Positions 1-4,770 of a stretch of DNA of 5,814 bases are shown one piece after another. Numbering within the stretch: the first letter of the stretch is position 1; every line of letters begins with the position of its first letter. Location: the NCBI GenBank assembly GCA_043818215.1, contig JBDRGC010000202.1, positions 1 through 5,814 on the forward strand. The letters are read 5' to 3'. The notes beneath the pieces are model-generated. The model was not told the DNA's origin. It saw only the letters and a program-made list of their open reading frames with translations, and did not search any database. Position numbers and translations under genes: made by a program. This DNA is from JBDRGC01 sp043818215. GTDB lineage: Bacteria > Chloroflexota > Anaerolineae > Anaerolineales > UBA11858.

Positions 1-1292
1 TGAGCCTTGGCGACTTCCCGCAGCGCCGAGCGGCGGCGGAAGCGGTTGATGGTGGCGACCATGGCTACCCGGTCTTGGCCGTATTGTTCGTAGACATGCC
101 GGATAACACCATCCCGGCGCACAGAGCTTAGGTCGGTGTCGATATCCGGTGGAGATGATCGCGCCGGGTTGAGGAAGCGTTCGAAGTACAGGTTCAACGC
201 TAACGGATCGGGGGTGGTGATGCCCAGGCAGTGTGCCACCAGGGACGAAGCCGCTGAGCCGCGCGACGATGTGGGGACGCCGGTCTCGCGGGCATACTCC
301 AGGATCTCCTGCACAATGAGGAAAAACACTGCGTAACCCCGCTCTCCGATGATGTCCAGTTCGTGGTTGAGCCGGGCCTGGATTTCAGGGGTGATCTGCG
401 CGTAGCGTTGTTTAGCGCCATCTTGTGCCAATTTACGCAGCTTACCCAGCGCAGTCTCGCCGGGAGGCAGTTGGATTTCGGGGTAATGCGGCATCCCCAG
501 GGGGAGTTCCAGATTGCAGCGCCGGGTGATTTCTTGGGTGTTGGCGATGGCTTCGGGGTATTCGGCGAAACGGATTGCCATCTCTTCCCCGGATGCAAAA
601 TGAGACCCCGGCGGTGCGGGAGCGTTGGGAGGCAAGTCGTCCAAGCGGACATTCAGGCGCATGGCGCTCAAGGTGCGCTGCTGGCTGGCCTGCTCTATGG
701 AGATGTAGTGAACGTTGTTGGTGGCAACGATGGGGAGTTTCAATTGTTGGGCAGCTGCTGCCAATTGCCGGATAGTGTACATATCGGCGGGTTGCTGTAA
801 TTGCAGTTCGACGTACAATCGCGTCGGGAAGATGCTCTGTAACTCGCCGAGAAATCTAAGCGCGGATTCCTTTTGCCCAATCTCGAGCAGCCGTTGGATC
901 AAGCCGCGTTTCCCTCCGCTCAAGCAGATCAGCCCGGTGGTTTCTTCTACCAGGCGGTCAAAGGATATCCCCCTCGACGGATCGCGATGCGGTGCGGTCT
1001 GGGCAGCACTGCTCAGACGGCACAGGCTGGCCCAGCCTTCCAAATCCATGGCCAGCAGCACCAGGTTCCCCTGGCCCGAGCGGTGGTTGATGGCCAACTC
1101 CATCCCCAAGATCGGTTTGACCCCCGCTTCCCGGCAAGCATCGTAGAACTTGATGTCGCCTGTCATCCCATGGTGATCGGTGAGTGCCAGTGCTGGCATC
1201 CCGTGCTGAACAGCAGCCTGCACCAGTTGATTCGGTGAGGGTATGCCATCGAGGAAGGAGTAGTATGAGTGGGTGTGGAGGTGGGTGAACAT
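1..1292 (-). CDS. dnaE: DNA polymerase III subunit alpha (DnaE-like), N-terminal part, runs off left edge
   Basis: The protein is the catalytic subunit of a C-family replicative or repair DNA polymerase. I translated about 430 residues on the minus strand; the C-terminal part lies beyond the window. An N-terminal PHP domain begins FTHLHTHSYYSFLDG, with HxH at residues 6-8, LTDHHGM at about 37-43 and GMEL at about 63-66, so the metal-binding type residues of an active PHP domain seem to be kept. The polymerase domain then shows the SRGSAASSLVAHCLGIT nucleotide-binding stretch (about 343-359) and PDIDTD (about 382-387), which holds the two catalytic aspartates of DnaE. The last visible part, VATINRFRRRSALREVAKA, fits DnaE and DnaE2 proteins. 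The ATG follows directly on an in-frame TAG, which fixes the earliest start; I see no Shine-Dalgarno sequence. It could be the main DnaE or a second, DnaE2/ImuC-like polymerase; the missing C-terminus would decide. Confidence 0.93.
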   Translation of the reverse strand, partial: MFTHLHTHSYYSFLDGIPSPNQLVQAAVQHGMPALALTDHHGMTGDIKFYDACREAGVKPILGMELAINHRSGQGNLVLLAMDLEGWASLCRLSSAAQTAPHRDPSRGISFDRLVEETTGLICLSGGKRGLIQRLLEIGQKESALRFLGELQSIFPTRLYVELQLQQPADMYTIRQLAAAAQQLKLPIVATNNVHYISIEQASQQRTLSAMRLNVRLDDLPPNAPAPPGSHFASGEEMAIRFAEYPEAIANTQEITRRCNLELPLGMPHYPEIQLPPGETALGKLRKLAQDGAKQRYAQITPEIQARLNHELDIIGERGYAVFFLIVQEILEYARETGVPTSSRGSAASSLVAHCLGITTPDPLALNLYFERFLNPARSSPPDIDTDLSSVRRDGVIRHVYEQYGQDRVAMVATINRFRRRSALREVAKA

Positions 1293-1301
1293 CTACCGGT
1301 G

Positions 1302-1307
1302 ATTATA
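1302..1307 (-). promoter_or_regulatory. Candidate -10 box for the DnaE-like gene
   Basis: On the minus strand a perfect TATAAT lies 9 nt before the polymerase ATG. With usual -10 to start-site spacing, transcription would begin within a few bases of the ATG, giving a leaderless or nearly leaderless message, which fits the absence of a ribosome binding site. There is no good -35 at 16-18 bp. A TTGACA occurs on the same strand at 1355-1360 but is too far upstream to pair with this box. Confidence 0.4.
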
Positions 1308-1425
1308 TCGCACGTACATTCTACTACCCCGAACAGAAATGTCGAAACTCGGCGTGTCAATTCTCCCGGTAGAAATGCGGATTCCTTTGTTATCGCAAGC
1401 CAATTTCCACAAGCTGAGTGCTGCT

Positions 1426-2310
1426 CTAACTCGCTCGCTCCACCCTCTCCGCCGGATCATCGAAGGACGGCTCCGTGTAGATCATCACCGTATTCAAGTT
1501 TGTGTGCCCTAACAATGCGGCCAACCCGCGCAGGTCGTCAGGATTTCCCCGCAGGTAATTGTCGCTAAAAGTGTGCCGCAGGACGTGGGGGCCAAAGTTG
1601 TCCATCTTGCCAGCGAAAGCGTATTTGTTCAGCATTCGCAACACCGCGCTACGATCTTTCAATGGCCCCTGCTGTTCTATCCATAGATGAGCATTAGGGT
1701 CGCCAGCATGGGGATGACCGGCCAGATAAGCCGTCAAAGCGGATCGCACCTCGGCCTTCAGGGGGACATCACGCTGGTTGCTGCGTTTCCCCATGCGCAC
1801 CTTAACCCACCCGGAGCGCTCGTTGATATCCACATCCCCCACTTGCAAGGCAAGCAATTCGGCCACCCGCAATCCCGTACCAACCAGCATCTCCACAATA
1901 GCAATGTCGCGCAGATTCTCCCTCTGGTGGACAGCCCGCAGGAAGCAGCGTTGATCTTTCTGTGACAAGGCTTTGGGTTTGCGCTGCGGCAATTCCAGGG
2001 TGTGAACGCTGGCCGTGGGATTAGTGCGCGCCATCTCCTGCTCTACCCCCCAATAGAAGAAACGTGACAGCGCCACCAGGCGTTGGTTGATCGTGGCCGG
2101 TGCGGCCTTCTCCACGGTTTGCTGGAAGGCTTTCCAATCGCGCACATCCCGGGGGATGACAGTGGTAGGATCGAAGTCGCTATCATAGGTATCCCGGTTC
2201 CAGCGGATGTAATGAGACAGCCCGCGACGGTAAGCTGCGATAGTGTGGGTGCTTTTCCCCTGCCGGTCGAGATAGTCAAGCCATTGTTTAACGGTTTCAG
2301 GAATTTTCAT
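1426..2310 (-). CDS. Tyrosine recombinase/integrase, XerC/XerD-like
   Basis: A 294-residue site-specific recombinase that cuts and rejoins DNA through a phosphotyrosine intermediate. Residues about 1-100 form the SAM-like core-binding domain (KQWLDYLDRQGKSTHTIAAYRRG-type helices; TINQRLVALSRFFYWG). Residues about 110-285 form the catalytic domain. All six expected residues are visible: Arg148 in GTGLRVAELL, Lys175 in MGKRSNQRDVPL, His242 and Arg245 in HVLRHTF, His269 in LLGHTNLNT and the nucleophile Tyr278 in VMIYTEP. The length matches Xer proteins and small integrases. An AAGGA ribosome binding site (2317-2321) lies 6 nt before the ATG, supporting this start. It lies downstream of the antitoxin gene on the same strand but is separated from it by a terminator, so it probably has its own promoter. 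Housekeeping Xer, integron-like or island integrase cannot be told apart here; the neighbouring antitoxin and IS favour an accessory recombinase. Confidence 0.93.
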   Translation of the reverse strand: MKIPETVKQWLDYLDRQGKSTHTIAAYRRGLSHYIRWNRDTYDSDFDPTTVIPRDVRDWKAFQQTVEKAAPATINQRLVALSRFFYWGVEQEMARTNPTASVHTLELPQRKPKALSQKDQRCFLRAVHQRENLRDIAIVEMLVGTGLRVAELLALQVGDVDINERSGWVKVRMGKRSNQRDVPLKAEVRSALTAYLAGHPHAGDPNAHLWIEQQGPLKDRSAVLRMLNKYAFAGKMDNFGPHVLRHTFSDNYLRGNPDDLRGLAALLGHTNLNTVMIYTEPSFDDPAERVERAS

Positions 2311-2398
2311 TTTTAGTCCTTAGAATATTATGGTGCTTGATTTTCGGGGCTTAGAGCCTGTTTTTTGGCCTTAATGGTACCCTAAAACGGTGTTTTGG

Positions 2399-2435
2399 GC
2401 ATCATAATGCCTATTAGGTTGCGGTATTATGATGC
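2399..2435. repeat. 37-bp dyad with CATAAT/ATTATG arms upstream of the recombinase
   Basis: GCATCATAAT (2399-2408) and ATTATGATGC (2426-2435) are perfect 10-bp inverted repeats separated by 17 nt. Further ATTATG copies lie at 2439-2444 and 2327-2332; the copies at 2426 and 2439 are direct repeats 13 bp apart. The dyad lies about 90 bp upstream of the recombinase start. It may be an operator for the recombinase or the XRE protein, or a recombinase attachment site. It has no T-tract, so it does not look like a terminator. The repeat is directly seen; the function is inferred. Confidence 0.6.
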
Positions 2436-2447
2436 GTGATTATGGGC

Positions 2448-2490
2448 AAAAAAAGGGCTGGTCCAGGTACTTCTGGACCAGCCTCTTTTT
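2448..2490. terminator. Bidirectional rho-independent terminator
   Basis: A perfect 11-bp stem, GGCTGGTCCAG (2456-2466) and CTGGACCAGCC (2473-2483), with a 6-nt loop. On the minus strand it is followed by a run of seven T (A2448-2454 on plus). On the plus strand it is followed by TCTTTTT. It starts 10 nt after the antitoxin stop codon, so its main job is very likely to end the antitoxin transcript before the recombinase gene. Confidence 0.9.
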
Positions 2491-2492
2491 CT

Positions 2493-2798
2493 TCACACAT
2501 TTACTAATGTGGAGCGAGTCACATCCCAAACAACGTCGGGATGTTTCTCTGCCATCTGGAGCAGTACACGGGCAGCCCCACGGGGCTTGCGACGGCCCTG
2601 CTCCCAGTTTTGCAATGTGTCCTCGCTGATTCCCAACAGTGCAGCGAATTGATATTGGGACAATTCGAAACGGTCACGAATTTGCTTTATATTTAATGTG
2701 TCCATCTCAAAAGCTCGCGCCGGGGTTTGTTCACCGCGTAGAATTGCACTCCCCTCCCGTACACTTTCCAGAAGTTCACCAAACAATTCATCATTCAT
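2493..2798 (-). CDS. HigA/NadS-type antitoxin, XRE-family HTH protein
   Basis: A 101-residue DNA-binding antitoxin of a type II toxin-antitoxin pair. The N-terminal part (EGSAILRGEQTPARAFEMD, about 15-33) is typical of this family. A Cro/C1 helix-turn-helix spans about residues 40-72, with LSQYQFAALLGISEDTLQNW at 46-65 and the following EQGRRKP. Proteins of this type normally bind and neutralise a RelE-fold HigB mRNA interferase, encoded just upstream, and repress their own operon. The start is supported by a strong GGAGGA site 6 nt upstream and by the ATGA overlap with the end of the toxin frame. The toxin is reduced to its last 23 codons, so this is an orphan antitoxin whose original promoter has probably been lost. 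It could still act as a repressor or neutralise a related toxin elsewhere. A strong terminator follows it. Confidence 0.9.
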   Translation of the reverse strand: MNDELFGELLESVREGSAILRGEQTPARAFEMDTLNIKQIRDRFELSQYQFAALLGISEDTLQNWEQGRRKPRGAARVLLQMAEKHPDVVWDVTRSTLVNV

Positions 2799-2866
2799 TT
2801 ATATTCCTCCGTCACGATTTGCCTCAATATGCGAAGTTGGGTCGGGGTTAGATTGCTCCGCCGCTT
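2795..2866 (-). pseudogene. C-terminal remnant of HigB/RelE-type toxin
   Basis: The minus-strand frame ending in TGA at 2797-2795 overlaps the antitoxin ATG by four bases (ATGA), the usual coupling in toxin-first HigBA loci. The last 23 residues (KRRSNLTPTQLRILRQIVTEE, then YK) look like the C-terminal helix of HigB2/RelE-type toxins, where an LTP-x-Q-x-x-x-L pattern is common. Further upstream the frame stays open only through IS-end sequence until a TAG near 2952, with no toxin-like residues. About four fifths of the toxin, including its catalytic part, is missing, so it should be inactive. The family call rests on the short motif, the overlap and the antitoxin partner. Confidence 0.72.
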
Positions 2867-2889
2867 ATATGGGAAATTAGGTGAAATGG
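2863..2889 (+). repeat. Left terminal inverted repeat of the IS
   Basis: This stretch reads GCTTATATGGGAAATTAGG followed by TGAAATGG. It matches the reverse complement of 3915-3942 at 20 of 27 positions, including ten consecutive bases. Its first 21 bases also match, in inverted orientation, an internal copy at 2972-2992. It lies exactly where the toxin-like reading frame loses similarity. Confidence 0.7.
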
Positions 2890-2907
2890 TTTCGAAGACG
2901 TTGCTAA

Positions 2908-2957
2908 ACCCCCATATGCGGGGACTTGAAGGCGATATAGACCCCTACATACGGAGG
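2908..2957 (+). repeat. Two direct palindrome-like repeats inside the IS left end
   Basis: ACCCCCATATGCGGGGA (2908-2924) and ACCCCTACATACGGAGG (2941-2957) agree at 12 of 17 positions, and all five differences are transitions. Both are imperfect palindromes centred on an ATATG/CATAC core, and they are 33 bp apart, close to three helical turns. They may be subterminal protein-binding sites; that role is inferred. Confidence 0.45.
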
Positions 2958-2971
2958 TTCGCGCATCACTG

Positions 2972-2992
2972 CACCTAATTCCCTATATAAGC
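2972..2992 (-). repeat. Internal inverted copy of the IS end
   Basis: The first 21 bases of the left IS end recur here in inverted orientation with only two mismatches (19 of 21). The pair flanks a segment of about 130 bp (2863-2992) that could fold into a long hairpin or act as a miniature element. The copy sits 6 nt before the transposase ATG and contains the TATAAG that may serve as the transposase -10 box. Confidence 0.75.
2986..2991 (+). promoter_or_regulatory. Candidate -10 box for the transposase
   Basis: TATAAG ends 7 nt before the transposase ATG. No Shine-Dalgarno sequence is present, so a leaderless transcript is possible. The box lies inside the internal copy of the IS end, where transposase binding could repress its own gene. 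No clear -35 is seen. Confidence 0.3.
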
Positions 2993-2998
2993 TCACCC

Positions 2999-3940
2999 AT
3001 GATTCGCTTTCCAGTTTCTGACCTATTCAATCCAGAAGAGTGCTACGATTACTTGTTGCACGTTCTTTACCCGGAGGGGTTGCGATGCAAGAATGGACAT
3101 CCGCTACCCTCCGATCAAGCGGCTCACGATCGGAGCCGTGCGCCACTGGTTGATTACCGATGTCGAGTGTGTGGCAACGTGTTCAACCTGTTCACCAACA
3201 CGATATGGGAAGGGACCCATTATGACTGTCCAACCATTGTGCTGGTGATGCGCGGTTTCGTGCAGGGTGTGCCGACCCTGCAATTGGCTGAAGAGCTCGA
3301 CCTGGACTATGGCACTCTGCTTGAGAGGTGGCATCGGATTCAGCAACTAGCCCTTGGATCACAAACCAACTGAAGCACTGCCCGATGAAGTGACAGAAGC
3401 CGATGAAATGTTCCAAAATGCGGGTGAAAAGGGTGAAAAACACAGCGATCCCGACGATCCACCACGTCGTCGGGCAAATAACCGTCCCGGCGCAGGGACG
3501 ATGAACAACGACCGACCATTCTGGGTGTGGTGGGGCGCACCACGGGCCATATCCGTCTCACGGTCAGCGATGATACCCGGCAGGCAACTATCCAACCCCA
3601 AGTGGAACTCGATACGCCTCCCACCACTTTACTGAACACCGATGAGAGCTCCGCCCACAACCATATCTCTGACACCGGCCGAGGCCACGTGACGGTATGT
3701 CACTCGCACCATGAGCATGCCCGTGACGACGACGGCGATGGATTCTGTGAGGTCCACTGCAACACGATGGAAGGTATCTGGACGGGGCTTCGCAACTTCT
3801 TGTGTCCCTTTCGAGGTGTGCATAAAAAATACTTGGCCACCTATACGGCTATATTTGAATGGACACACAACCTGAAACGGGTCACGGCAGACTTTCTCAT
3901 AACATTGATGATCCCCAATTTCACCTATTTACCGACATGA
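2999..3940 (+). pseudogene. IS1595-family transposase with two compensating frameshifts
   Basis: A DDE-type transposase split over three reading segments. Segment one (2999 to about 3355) has the zinc-ribbon: GLRCKNGHP then YRCRVCGNVF, with Cys30, His34, Cys55 and Cys58, followed by FNLFTNTIWEGTHYDCPT. It would stop at a TGA (3371-3373). Similarity continues one frame over from about 3355 (LPDEVTEADEMFQNAGEKG, RRRANNRPGAGTMNNDRP) to about 3517, then returns to the first frame (ILGVVGRTTGHIRL to NFTYLPT) to the stop at 3938-3940. Catalytic-type residues are visible in TEADEM (Asp 3402-3404), LLNTDESS (Asp 3641-3643) and CNTMEGIW (Glu 3770-3772). The shifts cancel, so the corrected protein would be about 313 residues, a normal length for the family. 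As written it encodes only a 124-residue zinc-ribbon fragment. Sequencing error is possible, but two independent single-base errors are less likely than decay. Confidence 0.88.
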
Positions 3941-3942
3941 GG
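3915..3942 (-). repeat. Right terminal inverted repeat of the IS
   Basis: Read on the minus strand this begins CCTCATGTCGGTAAATAGG and continues TGAAATTGG, matching the left end at 20 of 27 positions. It overlaps the last codons and the stop of the transposase gene, a compact arrangement common in insertion sequences. Confidence 0.7.
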
Positions 3943-4034
3943 GGCCAAAGTTGGGGTTGGTGTGATACGGAACAAGCAAAGGGGCTGATGCTGCGTCGAA
4001 CTACGACATTAAACTACACTCTTACCGTTTTCTT

Positions 4035-4074
4035 AGAATTGTCTGGTATAAAAGAACCAGACAATTCTTTTTTT
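4035..4074 (+). terminator. Perfect 13-bp hairpin with T-run upstream of the response regulator
   Basis: AGAATTGTCTGGT (4035-4047) and ACCAGACAATTCT (4056-4068) pair perfectly around the 8-nt loop ATAAAAGA and are followed by seven T. By shape it is a rho-independent terminator for transcripts coming from the IS side. It ends at the base before the GGAG ribosome binding site of the response regulator, so it could also act as an attenuator or as a protein-binding operator. The stem is AT-rich, so terminator strength is uncertain. Confidence 0.7.
4047..4052 (+). promoter_or_regulatory. Candidate -10 box for the two-component operon
   Basis: TATAAA lies at the top of the hairpin just upstream of the response regulator. 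If used, transcription would start within the right arm (about 4058-4060), leaving a leader with the GGAG site and only half of the hairpin. The best -35 nearby (TTACCG, 4022-4027) is poor and 19 bp away, so the call is weak. Confidence 0.3.
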
Positions 4075-4086
4075 GGAGAAAGTTTT

Positions 4087-4770
4087 ATGCGTATTTTGGT
4101 AGTAGAAGACGAACCCGGCGTGGCTCAATTCGTTGAGCAGGGTCTGACGGAGGCAGGTCACGCCGTGGATGTGGCCCGCGACGGCCTGGAGGGATTATCG
4201 TATGCCCAAGCCGCCAATTACGATGTCATTGTGCTGGACATCATGCTGCCCAAGATGGACGGTCTGGAAATGCTGCGCGAAATCCGCGACCTGCGGATCA
4301 AAACTCCTGTGCTGTTGCTCACGGCCCGCGACGGTATAGATGACCGCGTCCAGGGTCTGGACACCGGCGCCGATGATTACCTGGTCAAGCCTTTTGCATT
4401 CCCCGAATTGTTAGCCCGCGTGCGGGCGCTGTTACGCCGTCCCCCGCTGCAAGCCGACGCCGTGCTGCGGGCCGGCGATCTGGAAATGGACACCGCCCGC
4501 CGGGAAGTCTGCCGCGCCGGACAACGCATCGAACTCAGCCCGCGCGAATTTTCCCTGCTCGAATTGTTGCTGCGCCACCCCAACCAGGTACTTACCCGTA
4601 CACAAATCATCGAGCATGTTTGGAATTTCAACTTCTACAGCGAAACCAAAGTGGTGGATGTTTATATCGGCTATTTGCGGCGCAAGATCGACGCTGGATT
4701 CGACCCTCCCCTCATTCACACAGTGCGGGGAGTGGGATACCGTTTGAGCGCGGAGAAAAAAGATGTCTAA
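4087..4770 (+). CDS. OmpR-family two-component response regulator
   Basis: A 227-residue cytoplasmic transcription factor activated by phosphorylation. The receiver domain (about 1-118) has the acidic pair Glu7-Asp8, the phosphoacceptor Asp51 in VIVLDIMLPKMDG, Thr79 in LLLTARD and Lys101 in DDYLVKPF. The C-terminal winged-helix domain (about 127-222) has LSPREFSLLELLLRHPNQVL, the recognition-helix region YSETKVVDVYIGYLRRKID and HTVRGVGYRL. I chose the ATG at 4087 because MRILVVEDE is the canonical start of this family and a GGAG site lies 8 nt upstream; an open frame extends back to 3859 but runs through the IS and the hairpin. The stop overlaps the start of the histidine kinase by 8 bp, which points to translational coupling. 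Sequence style is CusR/QseB/MprA-like, but the signal and targets are unknown. Confidence 0.97.
   Translation: MRILVVEDEPGVAQFVEQGLTEAGHAVDVARDGLEGLSYAQAANYDVIVLDIMLPKMDGLEMLREIRDLRIKTPVLLLTARDGIDDRVQGLDTGADDYLVKPFAFPELLARVRALLRRPPLQADAVLRAGDLEMDTARREVCRAGQRIELSPREFSLLELLLRHPNQVLTRTQIIEHVWNFNFYSETKVVDVYIGYLRRKIDAGFDPPLIHTVRGVGYRLSAEKKDV

Larger units (their letters stand above)
2863..3942 (+). mobile_element. IS1595-like insertion sequence, degraded
   Basis: The element is about 1.08 kb and holds one transposase frame. Its ends are set by imperfect inverted repeats at 2863-2889 and 3915-3942, which match at 20 of 27 aligned positions and share an identical TAGGTGAAAT core. The right repeat overlaps the transposase stop codon. 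Size and transposase type fit the IS1595 group. I found no convincing 8-bp target duplication in the flanks; only a GGGGTT shared by 2844-2849 and 3953-3958 stands out, and it lies outside the proposed ends. The outer ends are therefore accurate only to about 10 bp. The left end interrupts the toxin gene. Confidence 0.75.

Noticed and set aside
200..1238. Several open frames of 60-150 codons on both strands
   Set aside because: They are shadows of the minus-strand polymerase gene, which has recognisable motifs throughout. Their translations are low-complexity and match nothing I know.
1317..1342. Imperfect inverted repeat ACATTCT...AGAAATGT upstream of the polymerase start
   Set aside because: It is short, with a one-base bulge and a 12-nt spacer, so within chance expectation for AT-rich intergenic DNA.
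1361..1374. Near-palindrome TTCTCCCGGTAGAA between the recombinase and polymerase genes, considered as a LexA-type SOS box
   Set aside because: It does not match the GAACnnnnGTTC form, and a nearby GAAC-AGAAAT-GTCG has the wrong spacing. There is no firm basis for an SOS call.
1687..2316. Plus-strand frames opposite the recombinase and a second minus-strand frame at 2043-2279
   Set aside because: They overlap a gene with a full set of catalytic residues and carry no ribosome binding site or motif.
2441..3000. CRISPR array or tRNA in the repeat-rich intergenic parts
   Set aside because: The repeats are few, short and not regularly spaced with unique spacers, and no cloverleaf or CCA-like end could be drawn.
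3192..3868. Minus-strand frames opposite the transposase
   Set aside because: The plus-strand frames carry zinc-ribbon and DDE motifs; the opposite frames have no recognisable domains.
3859..4086. N-terminal extension of the response regulator frame back to an ATG at 3859
   Set aside because: The extra residues come from the IS end, the hairpin and the ribosome binding site. The family starts at MRILVVEDE, and GGAG lies 8 nt before that ATG.
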